Positions 16,282-24,264 of a stretch of DNA of 35,857 bases are shown here, one piece after another. Position 1 is the stretch's first letter; each line of letters starts with the position of its first letter. A program made the translations under genes and the position numbers. Under the pieces are notes generated by a model. The model ran no database searches. It was not told the origin of the DNA and saw only the letters and a list, made by a program, of their open reading frames with translations. The DNA is taken from the NCBI RefSeq assembly GCF_003236295.1, contig NZ_POTW01000071.1, forward strand, positions 1 through 35,857. Direction: 5' to 3'. Source of the stretch: Jiangella anatolica (GTDB taxonomy: Bacteria > Actinomycetota > Actinomycetes > Jiangellales > Jiangellaceae).

Positions 16282-16989
16282 ATGAACGCCGGACGGACCG
16301 CACGGGAGCGCGCCCGCGCCGAGCTGACCAGGGAGATCGCCGAGATCGCCCGGCGACAGCTGGGCACCGAGGGCGCCGGCGGGCTCAACCTGCGCGCGAT
16401 CGCCCGCGAGCTGGGCATGGTCTCGTCGGCGATCTACCGGTACTTCCCCAGCCGCGACGACCTGCTGACCGCGCTGATCATCGACGCCTACAACGCCGTC
16501 GGCGAGGCGGTCGAGCGGGCCGACGCCGCGTGCGAGCAGGACGACCACGCCGGCCGCTGGCGCGCCGTCTGCCACGCCGTCCGCGACTGGGCGCTCGCGC
16601 ATCCGCACGAGTACGCGCTGATCTACGGCTCGCCGGTGCCGGGCTACCACGCACCGGCCGATACCGTCGGCCCGGCTGTCCGCGACACCGTGGTCTACGG
16701 CCGCATTCTGACCGACGCGCATGCGGCCGGCGCGCTGAACCACCCCGACGGCTTCCCGCCGGCGCCACCGACGTTCGCCACCGACGCCGACCAGATCCGG
16801 CAACTGATGCCCGGCCTCCCCGACGACGTCGTCGCGCGCGCCGTCGTGGCCTGGACCGGGCTCTTCGGCTTCCTCAGCTTCGAGCTGTTCGGCCAGTTCG
16901 CCAACGTCGTCGAGGACCGCGCGACGCTGTTCGACCACGAGGTCCGCACGCTCGGCCGGCTGATCGGGTTTGACCTCGAGTCCGCTTGA
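16282..16989 (+). CDS. TetR/AcrR-family regulator
   Basis: This 235-residue regulator has an N-terminal helix-turn-helix (LNLRAIARELGMVSSAIYRYF, recognition helix near residues 45-55) and a larger ligand-binding domain with WALAHPHEYALIYGSPVPGY, which fits the WHG C-terminal subgroup. The ATG at 16282 is the first residue of the typical basic N-terminus. It lies divergent from the epimerase gene across twin palindromes and immediately before an MFS transporter. I infer it controls itself, the transporter and the epimerase in response to a small molecule. The ligand is unknown. Confidence 0.9.
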   Translation: MNAGRTARERARAELTREIAEIARRQLGTEGAGGLNLRAIARELGMVSSAIYRYFPSRDDLLTALIIDAYNAVGEAVERADAACEQDDHAGRWRAVCHAVRDWALAHPHEYALIYGSPVPGYHAPADTVGPAVRDTVVYGRILTDAHAAGALNHPDGFPPAPPTFATDADQIRQLMPGLPDDVVARAVVAWTGLFGFLSFELFGQFANVVEDRATLFDHEVRTLGRLIGFDLESA

Positions 16990-17006
16990 GGTTGCAGCAT
17001 CGGACG

Positions 17007-18389
17007 ATGCCGTCCTCGCTGTTCAGCCGTCAGTACCTGCCGTTGGCGATCGGCGCGGTCGCGCTGGTGACGCTCGGGGCGTTGGAGAACCGGGCGGTCG
17101 GGACGGCACTGCCGACGCTGGTGCGCGAGTTCGACGCCGTCAGCAGCTTCGGATTGGCCACCGCCGCGCCGATCGCGACCTACGTCGTCTCGCTCGCGCT
17201 GGCCGGGCTGTGGGCCGACCGGTCCGGCCCGGTGCCGCCACTGCGGGCCGGCGCCGTGATGTTCGCCGTCGCGCAGGTGCTGGTCGGGACGGCCGCGGGA
17301 ATGCCGCAGGTGATCGCCGGGCGGCTGCTCAGCGGTCTCGCCGAAGGGCTGATCGACGTCGGGATCATGGTGCTGATCGCGCGGGCGCTGCCGGAGGCGC
17401 TGCGGCCGCGGATGTTCTCGCTGTTCGCGGCGGCCTGGGTGCTGCCGTCCGTCGTCGGGCCGTTCCTCACCGGGCTCGTCACCGAGTGGATCGGCTGGCG
17501 GTGGGTGTTCCTCGGCGCGCTGGCGGTGCTGGCGCCGGTGTGGGTGCTGCTCCGCCCGGCGCTGCGGACGCTGCCGCCGTCGGAGGACGGACCGGCGGAG
17601 CCGCACACCGACGCGGCGCGGCGGGCGGTCGTGCCGTGGGCCGTCCTCGCGGCGGCGGTGGTGTTCGGGCTGTCGCTGGCCGGGGAGCAGCTGGCCGGCA
17701 ACACCGTGCCGGCCGTCGCGGTCGTCGTCGTGGGCGCCGCCGCGGCCGGTCTCGCGGCGGTCCGGCTGCTCCCGCCCGGGACGTTCCGGGCGCGGCGCGG
17801 CCTGCCCGCCGTCGTGGCGCAGCGGGCGTTCGCCGCGGCCGCGTACGCGGGCGTGGGCTCGTGGCTGCCGTTGCTGCTCACACTGGTGCACGGGTTCACG
17901 GCGACGACGGCCGGCGTCAGCCTGTCCATCACCGGGGTCATGTGGGCGTTCGGCTCGTGGCTGCAGGGCCGTGACCACGGCCGCGCGCCGGAGGTCGTCC
18001 TGCGCGCCGGACTGGCCGCGATGACCGCCGGGCTCGCCGTCACGACGCTGCTGGCCTGGCCGGCCCTGCCGCCGGTGGTCGGGCTGCTCGGCTGGGCACT
18101 GGCCGGCGTCGGGATGGGGCTGACGTCACCGGTGCTGTCGCTGCTGATCCTGGCCGGGTCGGACCGGACCAACCAGGGCCGCAACGTCAGCGCCGCACAG
18201 CTGGCCGGCTCGCTCAGCACGGCGGCGGTGCTCGCGGTCAGCGGTGCGGCGGTCGCCCTGACGTCGCCCGGCCCGGCGACGTTCGCGGGCATCCTCGTGG
18301 CCGGCGGCATCGTCGCGCTGGCCGGGCTGCTGACCGCGGGCCGCGTCGTCGACGACCGGCCCGCTACCGTCGGCACGTGGACGTCATAG
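17007..18389 (+). CDS. MFS transporter (drug/metabolite exporter-like)
   Basis: This is a membrane protein of about 460 residues with 12-14 hydrophobic segments. It has MFS signatures: VGTALPTLVREF in helix 1, LAGLWADRSG in the loop 2-3 region, and RWVFLGALAVLAPVWVLL. The layout fits the multidrug efflux branch. The ATG at 17007 is preferred. An alternative TTG at 16986 overlaps the TetR stop (TTGA) and would add seven residues, and neither has a strong ribosome site. It is probably co-transcribed with and controlled by the TetR gene. The stop TAG (18387-18389) lies in the same frame as the following Imm49-like sequence. Confidence 0.88.
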   Translation: MPSSLFSRQYLPLAIGAVALVTLGALENRAVGTALPTLVREFDAVSSFGLATAAPIATYVVSLALAGLWADRSGPVPPLRAGAVMFAVAQVLVGTAAGMPQVIAGRLLSGLAEGLIDVGIMVLIARALPEALRPRMFSLFAAAWVLPSVVGPFLTGLVTEWIGWRWVFLGALAVLAPVWVLLRPALRTLPPSEDGPAEPHTDAARRAVVPWAVLAAAVVFGLSLAGEQLAGNTVPAVAVVVVGAAAAGLAAVRLLPPGTFRARRGLPAVVAQRAFAAAAYAGVGSWLPLLLTLVHGFTATTAGVSLSITGVMWAFGSWLQGRDHGRAPEVVLRAGLAAMTAGLAVTTLLAWPALPPVVGLLGWALAGVGMGLTSPVLSLLILAGSDRTNQGRNVSAAQLAGSLSTAAVLAVSGAAVALTSPGPATFAGILVAGGIVALAGLLTAGRVVDDRPATVGTWTS

Positions 18390-18662
18390 AGCGGCACCGG
18401 CCCCGGACGGTCGCACCAGGACCTCTCCGACCAGCTGGCCGACCGGACGGGTGAGCTGACGCCACTGACGGCGAGCCTGCCGGAGCGGCCGGGGAACCTG
18501 GTCGAGCTGGGCGCCGAGGCGCTGGCCGTCGCCGGGCTGCGGGCGCTGCTGGGCGGCGACGTCGCGACGCCGCTGCGGACGGCGGCGCGGGCGCTCGGCG
18601 CGGCCGGTGCGCTGCTCGGCGCGGACGCCCCACTGAGCGTCGACCTCGGCGAGCAGGGAGCG
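18377..18662 (+). pseudogene. Frameshifted 5' part of the Imm49-like gene
   Basis: A GTG at 18377 opens VDVIERHRP, a plausible Imm49-type beginning, but that frame stops at 18452-18454. The coding-quality sequence (QLADRTGELTPLTASLPERP, then GNLVELGAEALAVAG) continues in the next frame, which has no start codon after the MFS stop at 18387 until GTG 18663. One base of frameshift near 18395-18415 would join the two. This may be a true disabling mutation, a recent indel or a sequencing error in the GC-rich run. Confidence 0.55.
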
Positions 18663-19229
18663 GTGACGGTGCCGCCGCCGGCCGCGCGACCCGCCGGGCT
18701 GACGCCGCGGACCCTGGTCCAGGCCGCGCATGCGGCGCTGGCCACCCGCGACGCCGTCGCGCTGGAGCTGATCGCGGCGGCGCCGGTCGACCGGACGACC
18801 CGCGAGCCGGTGCCGGCGGAGGACGCCGCGTACGGGCTGGCGCACGCACGCGGCCTGCAGGCCCTGCTGCGCGGCGACGCGTCGGGCAACAACCTGCTGC
18901 TGGCCGCGCTCCAGGGCTGCACCGGCGCCGAGCCGCACCCGGCCGCCCGCGACTACGCGCTGTTCGTCGTCTCGCCGGAGATCGAGCTGACCCTGCTGCA
19001 CCTGGCGCCCGACGGGGAGCAGTTCGACCGGGCACTGACCAACGCGCTGACGCTGCACCGTCGCTACTGGACCGAGGTCGAGGCGAATCCCGGCGAGCCG
19101 CAGGACGCCGACCCGGCCGGGTTCCTCGCGCTGGGGCCGCTGGCCTGGACCGCGCTGCGGCACGACCACGCCCTGCCGACGGCCGTGCGGTCGGACTATC
19201 TTCCGGCGTCGGTCATCGCGGCGCCGTGA
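18663..19229 (+). CDS. Imm49-like immunity-family protein, C-terminal part
   Basis: From the GTG at 18663 there are 188 uninterrupted residues, but the family domain begins about 90 codons upstream in the same frame, so this is probably not a complete protein. LAHARGLQALLRGD, the helical middle and the ending LGPLAWTALRHDHALPTAVR followed by SDYLP match the pattern of Imm49 immunity proteins. These neutralise polymorphic toxins in actinobacteria and often occur as orphans. No toxin gene is adjacent. The 3' end overlaps the convergent SDR-like gene by 17 bases. The family call is from memory of the pattern and needs a profile search. Confidence 0.6.
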   Translation: MTVPPPAARPAGLTPRTLVQAAHAALATRDAVALELIAAAPVDRTTREPVPAEDAAYGLAHARGLQALLRGDASGNNLLLAALQGCTGAEPHPAARDYALFVVSPEIELTLLHLAPDGEQFDRALTNALTLHRRYWTEVEANPGEPQDADPAGFLALGPLAWTALRHDHALPTAVRSDYLPASVIAAP

Positions 19230-19812
19230 CGGGCACCACCTGACCCTGCGCCGACCCCTCGACGAGGTCGGCGTAGACCCGGGCCAGCTCGGCCGCCGGC
19301 ACGCCGGGCTCGGGATCCCAGCCGAACGCCGCCAGCGACTCGCGCACCCAGCCCGGCGCGACCAGGTTGAGCCGCAGCCCGCGGGGCAGCTCCAGCGCCG
19401 CGGCCTGGACGAACGCCGCGAGCCCGGCATTGACCAGCGCTCCGAACGACCCGCCCGGCAGCGGCTCGACGAACGTGCCGCCGGTCAGCGTGATCGAGCC
19501 GCCGTCGTTCAGCCGGCGCGCCGCCGCCCGGGTCAGCCGGACCTGTCCCAGCAGCTTCCCCGGCAGCCCGGCGGTGAACTCCGCATCGCCGGACTCGACC
19601 AGGTCCGCCGTCGGCGCGTTCGCCGCGCAGCACACCACCGCGTCGACGCCGGGCACCGCGTCGAACAGCGCCGTCACCGTCGCCGGGTCGCCGACGTCGA
19701 CCACGACCGGGCCGCGCCGCGAGGCCGCGACCACCTCGTGCCCGCGTGCGGTCAGCTCCGCGGCCACCGCCGACCCGACGACGCCGCTGGCCCCGATGAC
19801 CACGATCTTCAT
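19213..19812 (-). CDS. Short SDR-like oxidoreductase without YxxxK
   Basis: This 199-residue Rossmann protein has IVVIGASGVVGSAVAAEL at the N-terminus, CCAANAP where SDRs have NNAG, and LNLVAPGWVRES near the end. The usual catalytic Tyr-x-x-x-Lys is replaced by SFGALVNAGLAAF, so it may bind NAD(P) without classical dehydrogenase chemistry. Other actinobacterial short-chain dehydrogenase relatives of about 200 residues share this. The ATG at 19812 follows GGAGGAGCG. The 34 residues upstream in frame are derived from the terminator and tRNA and are rejected. It lies 30 bases beyond the tRNA terminator. Confidence 0.8.
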   Translation of the reverse strand: MKIVVIGASGVVGSAVAAELTARGHEVVAASRRGPVVVDVGDPATVTALFDAVPGVDAVVCCAANAPTADLVESGDAEFTAGLPGKLLGQVRLTRAAARRLNDGGSITLTGGTFVEPLPGGSFGALVNAGLAAFVQAAALELPRGLRLNLVAPGWVRESLAAFGWDPEPGVPAAELARVYADLVEGSAQGQVVPVTAPR

Positions 19813-19841
19813 CCGTCGCTCCTCCCATGTCCGGAAACGCA

Positions 19842-19877
19842 ACGATCCCGGCCAGGTGAATACCTGACCGGGATCGT
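19842..19877 (-). terminator. Intrinsic terminator of tRNA-Leu
   Basis: On the minus strand, ACGATCCCGG and its complement form a 16-bp stem with one G-U pair and a 4-base loop, followed by TTGCGTTT. It begins 8 bases after the tRNA CCA end. Confidence 0.85.
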
Positions 19878-19884
19878 CGATGTG

Positions 19885-19971
19885 TGGTGCGCGAGGGGGG
19901 AGTTGAACCCCCACGTCCTTTCGGACACACGGACCTGAACCGTGCGCGTCTGCCTATTCCGCCACCCGCGC
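19885..19971 (-). tRNA. tRNA-Leu (anticodon CAG)
   Basis: Read on the minus strand, the 87-base gene folds as a class II tRNA. The acceptor GCGCGGG pairs with CUCGCGC, followed by discriminator A and an encoded CCA. The anticodon arm is CACGG-UUCAGGU-CCGUG with anticodon CAG, reading CUG, the commonest Leu codon in such genomes. It has a long variable arm (GUCCGAAAGGAC) and the T arm GGGGGUUCAACUCCCCC. A terminator follows. It marks the border between accessory genes on its 3' side and core genes on its 5' side. Confidence 0.96.
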
Positions 19972-19985
19972 GTGCTGCGGCACCA

Positions 19986-20013
19986 AGGTTAACACGCCTC
20001 GGCGGGTGGTCGA
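19986..20013 (-). promoter_or_regulatory. Candidate tRNA-Leu promoter
   Basis: The minus strand has TCGACC (20008-20013), 16 bases, then TAACCT (19986-19991), about 15 bases before the tRNA 5' end. The spacing to the mature end fits a tRNA promoter. Confidence 0.4.
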
Positions 20014-20170
20014 TTCCACGATCGGGGGCTGTGGATGTCAGCATGGACGGGAAGCACACAGAGAGCCGCCGGAACCAGCCGCCAGCCGTCCTTCGTCACA
20101 TAAGGTTGCGACGGCCGTTTCCGCACGATCCCGATCCAGGGCGCAACCGCACCACCATGTCGCGCGCCGT

Positions 20171-20176
20171 TACGAT
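20171..20176 (+). promoter_or_regulatory. Possible -10 box for the fhaA operon
   Basis: TACGAT, about 45 bases before the fhaA GTG, is a fair actinobacterial -10. No convincing -35 is seen 16-18 bases upstream. The rest of the 19972-20220 gap shows no gene. Confidence 0.3.
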
Positions 20177-20220
20177 CAGGGTCTTGCCCGCACCGGCGCG
20201 AGACGTGGAGGGAGGTACCC

Positions 20221-20940
20221 GTGGGGGTGTTGCAGCGCTTCGAGCGCCGGCTCGAGAGCATGGTCCAAGGTGCGTTCACCCGGGCGTTCCGCTCCGAGGT
20301 GCAGCCCGTCGAGATCGCCGCGGCGATCCAGCGCGAGCTCGACAACAACGCGCAGATCGTCAGCCGCGACCGCTCGCTGGTGCCGAACGACTTCGTCGTC
20401 GAGCTGGGGCCGGGCGACTACGACCGGCTCCAGGCCTATATCGGCACGCTGGCCACCGAGCTGGTCGAGCTGGCTCGCGAGCACGCCGAGCTGCAGCACT
20501 ACGCCTTCACGGGACCGGTCGGGGTCGGGTTCGAGCGGCACGAGGACCTCGGCACCGGCGCCTTCCGCATCCGCAGCGCCGTCCGGGCCGGCGTCGACCG
20601 CGGCCAGTCGTTCGCGCCGACGCCCACCACCGAGCGGCAGGCCGACGCGTACCTCATCATCAACGGCACCCAGCACCCGGTGCTGCCGCCCGGCGTCGTG
20701 CTGGGCCGCGGCAGCGAGTGCGACCTTCGCATCGACGATCCCGGCGTCTCACGCCGGCATCTGGAGATCCGCGTCTACCAGCAGGGGACGCAGTCCCAGC
20801 TGGTCGCCGTCGACCTCGGGTCCACCAACGGGACAGTGGTCGACGGCGCCCGCGTGGGCCAGGCGCCCCTGACCGACGGGTCGCGCGTCGTGATCGGTTC
20901 CACCGTGATCGACGTCCGTCGGCGCAGCCCCGGGAGGTGA
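20221..20940 (+). CDS. fhaA: FHA-domain protein FhaA (DUF3662 + FHA)
   Basis: This 239-residue cytoplasmic adaptor has an N-terminal DUF3662 domain (MGVLQRFERRLESMVQGAF, with RSEVQPVEIAAAIQRELD) and a C-terminal FHA domain. The FHA core has VVLGRGSECDLRI, VSRRHLEI and DLGSTNGTVVDG, which bind phosphothreonine. In mycobacteria FhaA binds phosphorylated kinase or MviN and restrains cell-wall synthesis. It is much shorter than mycobacterial FhaA because the long disordered linker is nearly absent. The GTG start is preceded by GGAGGGAGG. It opens the operon, with fhaB starting four bases after its stop. Confidence 0.95.
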   Translation: MGVLQRFERRLESMVQGAFTRAFRSEVQPVEIAAAIQRELDNNAQIVSRDRSLVPNDFVVELGPGDYDRLQAYIGTLATELVELAREHAELQHYAFTGPVGVGFERHEDLGTGAFRIRSAVRAGVDRGQSFAPTPTTERQADAYLIINGTQHPVLPPGVVLGRGSECDLRIDDPGVSRRHLEIRVYQQGTQSQLVAVDLGSTNGTVVDGARVGQAPLTDGSRVVIGSTVIDVRRRSPGR

Positions 20941-20944
20941 GCAC

Positions 20945-21421
20945 GTGTCGGAGCTGACGCTCACGGTCATCAAGCTCGGCTTCCTCGCCGTGCTGTGGCT
21001 GCTGATCCTCTCCGTGACGTCGGCCATGCGGGCCGACCTGTTCGGCGTCCGGCCGCCCAAGCAGCCGAAGCCGCAGCGCGAGGCGCGCGAGGCGGCCCGG
21101 CAGAACCGCCAGCCGCGCGGCGCCAAGGGCACCCCGACCAGGGCGTTCATCGTCGAGGGACCCGACACCGGCAAGTCGGTGGCGCTGGACGGCACGCCGG
21201 TCACGTTCGGCCGGGGTGCGGAGTGCACAGTGCCGCTGGCCGACGAGTACGTGTCGACGCAGCACGCCCGGCTGCGGTTCCACGAGAGCCAGTGGTTCGT
21301 CGAGGACCTCGGGTCCACCAACGGCACCTACGTCGGCAACCAGCGGCTCACGCGCAGCACACCGGTCACCGCCCGCAGCCGCTTCCGGCTCGGCAAAACC
21401 GTCGTCGAGCTGCGGAAGTAG
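20945..21421 (+). CDS. fhaB: FHA-domain membrane protein FhaB (FipA-like)
   Basis: This 158-residue protein has one N-terminal membrane helix (VIKLGFLAVLWLLILSVTSAM), a basic linker and a C-terminal FHA domain with VTFGRGAECTVPL, STQHARLRF and DLGSTNGTYVG. The fingerprint is intact, with STQH in place of the more common SRRH, as in other FhaB proteins. It recruits Thr-phosphorylated partners at the membrane during division and growth. The GTG lies four bases after fhaA and overlaps its purine-rich end. pstP follows after six bases. Confidence 0.95.
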   Translation: MSELTLTVIKLGFLAVLWLLILSVTSAMRADLFGVRPPKQPKPQREAREAARQNRQPRGAKGTPTRAFIVEGPDTGKSVALDGTPVTFGRGAECTVPLADEYVSTQHARLRFHESQWFVEDLGSTNGTYVGNQRLTRSTPVTARSRFRLGKTVVELRK

Positions 21422-21427
21422 GCCTCG

Positions 21428-22870
21428 ATGCCGTTGACGCTGCGCTACGTCGCGCGCTCCGACGTCGGCCTGGTCCGGGAGGGCAACGAGGACTCCGGCT
21501 ACGCCGGCCCGTATCTCCTGGCCGTCGCGGACGGCATGGGCGGCCACGCGGCCGGCGAGGTCGCCAGCCAGGCGGCCATCGACGAGCTGGTGCTGACCGA
21601 GCGCGACCCCGGCGACGGCGACCCGCTGCTGACGCTGGCCGGCGCGATCGAGTCGGCGAACAAGCGCATCCGTCAGCTCATCGTCGACGACTCCAGCCGC
21701 GAGGGCATGGGCACGACGGTCACGGCGCTGCTGTGGACCGGCTCCGCGCTCGGCCTCGGGCACATCGGCGACTCCCGCGCCTACCTGCTGCGCGACGGCG
21801 TGATCCGGCAGCTCACCCACGACCACACGTTCGTCCAGTCGCTGGTGGACGAGGGCCGCATCACGCTCGAGGAGGCCGGCGTCCACCCGGCCCGCTCGCT
21901 GATCCTCAAGGCGCTGCAGGGTCAGGGCGACGTCGACCCCGACCTGCAGCTGCTCGAGGTCCACCCCGGCGACCGCCTGCTGGTGTGCAGCGACGGCCTC
22001 ACCGGCGTCGTGTCCGACGCGACGCTGGAGGACACCCTCGGCGCCGTCTCCAGCCTGGACGACGCCGCGGACGAGCTGATCCGGCTGGCGCTGGCCGGCG
22101 GCGCCCCCGACAACGTCACGCTGGTGCTGGCCGACATCGTCGAGACCGACACGCCGCGGCAGCCCGACGACACCGCCGAGGCGTTCCTCGTCGGCGGTGT
22201 CGCCAGCAACGAGCCCGCTCCGCCGGAGCGGCCGCACCGCCGCCGCCCGGGCGCCGCGTTACGCGCCCTCGTCGGCGCCGAGGAGCACAAGCCGACCGAC
22301 GAGGACCTCGAGGCGATGCGGTACGCGCCGCAGCCGCCGCGGCGCCGCCGCTGGCTGCGCACCGTCGTCATCGTGGCCGCGGTCGGCGCGATCGCGTGGA
22401 TCGGGCTCGACCTCGCCAGCAACTGGGTCCGCAACCAGTACTACGTCGGCGACAGCAACGGCCAGGTGGCCATCTACCAGGGCGTCAGCCAGGAGATCGG
22501 GCCGATCCGGCTGTCGGAGCTGCACGAGATCCCCGGCGGGCTGCCGGTCGACGCGCTGCCTGACATCTACCGTCAGCAGGTCGCCGACACCATCACCGCC
22601 GACGACCTCGACGACGCCGACACGGTGGTCGACCGGCTGCGGCTGGAGGCGTGCCGGGCGCACGAGCGGCTGCCCGGCGGCGAGACGCCGGCGCCCACGG
22701 TCACGCCCACCCCCACGCCGACGCCGACGCCGACCCCGTCGGCCACACCTCCGGCCGGCACCGCCGCGCCGCGCAGCGACACGACCACCCCGCCGGCCGA
22801 GCCCGGCGAGGACGGCTGGCTCGGCGGCGAGGTCGGCTTCCCCGGCCTGCTCTGTGCGGGGGCGTCATGA
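21428..22870 (+). CDS. pstP: PP2C-family Ser/Thr phosphatase PstP
   Basis: This 480-residue membrane phosphatase has a cytoplasmic PP2C domain at about 1-240: metal-binding residues in REGNEDSG, VADGMGGHAAGE (D35), GTTVTALLW, HIGDSRAYL, VCSDGLTG and GAPDNVTLV. A linker, a single transmembrane helix (about 310-330) and an extracytoplasmic domain follow. The domain ends in a Thr-Pro run (near residues 420-437) and an acidic tail. It reverses phosphorylation by PknB and is the only phosphatase in the cluster. Its stop overlaps the rodA start (ATGA). Confidence 0.96.
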   Translation: MPLTLRYVARSDVGLVREGNEDSGYAGPYLLAVADGMGGHAAGEVASQAAIDELVLTERDPGDGDPLLTLAGAIESANKRIRQLIVDDSSREGMGTTVTALLWTGSALGLGHIGDSRAYLLRDGVIRQLTHDHTFVQSLVDEGRITLEEAGVHPARSLILKALQGQGDVDPDLQLLEVHPGDRLLVCSDGLTGVVSDATLEDTLGAVSSLDDAADELIRLALAGGAPDNVTLVLADIVETDTPRQPDDTAEAFLVGGVASNEPAPPERPHRRRPGAALRALVGAEEHKPTDEDLEAMRYAPQPPRRRRWLRTVVIVAAVGAIAWIGLDLASNWVRNQYYVGDSNGQVAIYQGVSQEIGPIRLSELHEIPGGLPVDALPDIYRQQVADTITADDLDDADTVVDRLRLEACRAHERLPGGETPAPTVTPTPTPTPTPTPSATPPAGTAAPRSDTTTPPAEPGEDGWLGGEVGFPGLLCAGAS

Positions 22871-24264
22871 GTCTGGACCGCGCCCGAGCCCGGACCGAGC
22901 CAACGCCGCCCGAGGCCGTCACCCCACGCCGCGGCCGCGGCACCGAGCTCGTCCTGCTGATCTTCGCCATCGGCATCGCGACGTTCGCCTACGTGAGCGT
23001 CGACCTCGGCGCGCTCGGCCGGGTGCCGCCGAACGCCCTGGCCTACCTGGGCGCGCTGTCGGTCGCGACGGCCGTCGCGCACGTCGTCATCCGGATCCGG
23101 GCGCCGTACGCCGACCCCGTCATCCTGCCGATCGTCGTCACGCTCTGCGGACTGGGCCTGGCGATGATCCACCGGCTGGACATCGCCGACGGGACGACCC
23201 GCGCGAACACCCAGCTCACCTGGATGGCGGTCGGTGTCGCGCTGTTCGTCGGCGTGCTGATCTTCGTCCGCGACCACCGGGTGCTGTCGCGGCTGCCCTA
23301 CCTCGCCGGGCTGGCCGGCCTGCTGCTGCTCGTGCTGCCGCTGCTGCCGGTCATCGGCCACTCGATCCGCGGTGCCCGCATCTGGATCAACGTCGGACCG
23401 ATGACGTTCCAGCCGGGCGAGGCCGCGAAGATCATCCTGATCATCGCGTTCGCCGCCTACCTGGTGCAGACCCGCGACGCGCTCGCGCTGGCCGGACGCC
23501 GCTTCCTCGGCGTCGACCTGCCGCGGGCCCGCGACCTCGGCCCGATCCTGCTGGTCTGGCTCGGCGCCCTGGGCATCCTGGTGGTGCAGAACGACCTCGG
23601 CCCGTCGGTGCTGCTGTTCGGCATCTTCGTGCTGATGATCTACGTCGCCACCGAGCGGATCTCGTGGATCATCCTCGGCCTGCTGCTGATCCTGGCCGGC
23701 GGGTTCGCCGCGAACGCCGTCGTCTCGCACGTCGCCGAGCGGATCGACTTCTGGATGGACCCGTTCATCGACCCGCAGGGTCAGGTGGCGCAGTCGCTGT
23801 ACGGGCTGGCCTACGGCGGCCTGCTGGGCACCGGGCTGGGCCAGGGCCGTCCGGAGCTGACGCCGATCGCGGAGAGCGACTTCATCGGCTCGGCGCTGGG
23901 TGAGGAGCTCGGGCTGACCGGGCTGATCGCGATCATCCTGCTGTACGCGCTGCTCGCCTCGCGTGGCCTGCGCTCCGGGCTGCTGCTGCGCGACCCGTTC
24001 GGCAAGCTGCTGGCCGCGGGCCTGGCCGCCGGGTTCTTCCTGCAGGTGTTCATCGTGCTCGGCGGCGTCACCAGGCTGATCCCGCTGACCGGCCTGACCA
24101 CGCCGTTCCTGTCGTTGGGTGGCTCCTCACTGGTGATGAACTGGGTGCTGGTCGCATTGCTGATCCGGCTGTCCGACGCCGCGCGCCGGCCCGCTCCGCC
24201 GTCGGCGTCGACGGCCTCCTCGACGAACGACACCGCCGTCACCCAGGTGGTGAGGATCCGATGA
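22867..24264 (+). CDS. rodA: SEDS glycosyltransferase, FtsW/RodA/SpoVE family
   Basis: This 465-residue polytopic membrane protein has about ten to twelve helices. SEDS signatures are present: RIWINVGPMTFQPGEAAKI with its conserved Pro-Gly-Glu, QNDLGPSVLLFGIF containing the catalytic-site Asp, and RLIPLTGLTTPFLSLGGSS near the end. It polymerises lipid II into glycan strands together with the class B PBP encoded next. The N-terminus carries a Pro/Arg-rich cytoplasmic segment that could be a kinase target. The ATG overlaps the pstP stop, and its stop overlaps the pbpA ATG (ATGA). Confidence 0.95.
   Translation: MSLDRARARTEPTPPEAVTPRRGRGTELVLLIFAIGIATFAYVSVDLGALGRVPPNALAYLGALSVATAVAHVVIRIRAPYADPVILPIVVTLCGLGLAMIHRLDIADGTTRANTQLTWMAVGVALFVGVLIFVRDHRVLSRLPYLAGLAGLLLLVLPLLPVIGHSIRGARIWINVGPMTFQPGEAAKIILIIAFAAYLVQTRDALALAGRRFLGVDLPRARDLGPILLVWLGALGILVVQNDLGPSVLLFGIFVLMIYVATERISWIILGLLLILAGGFAANAVVSHVAERIDFWMDPFIDPQGQVAQSLYGLAYGGLLGTGLGQGRPELTPIAESDFIGSALGEELGLTGLIAIILLYALLASRGLRSGLLLRDPFGKLLAAGLAAGFFLQVFIVLGGVTRLIPLTGLTTPFLSLGGSSLVMNWVLVALLIRLSDAARRPAPPSASTASSTNDTAVTQVVRIR

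Noticed and set aside
18377-19229. Toxin-antitoxin or polymorphic toxin module
   Set aside because: Only an immunity-like sequence is seen; neighbours are an exporter and an SDR-like gene, with no toxin, secretion or RHS-type gene.
19812-19914. N-terminal extension of the SDR-like protein through the terminator
   Set aside because: The added residues derive from the tRNA and its terminator hairpin, and a good ribosome site precedes ATG 19812.
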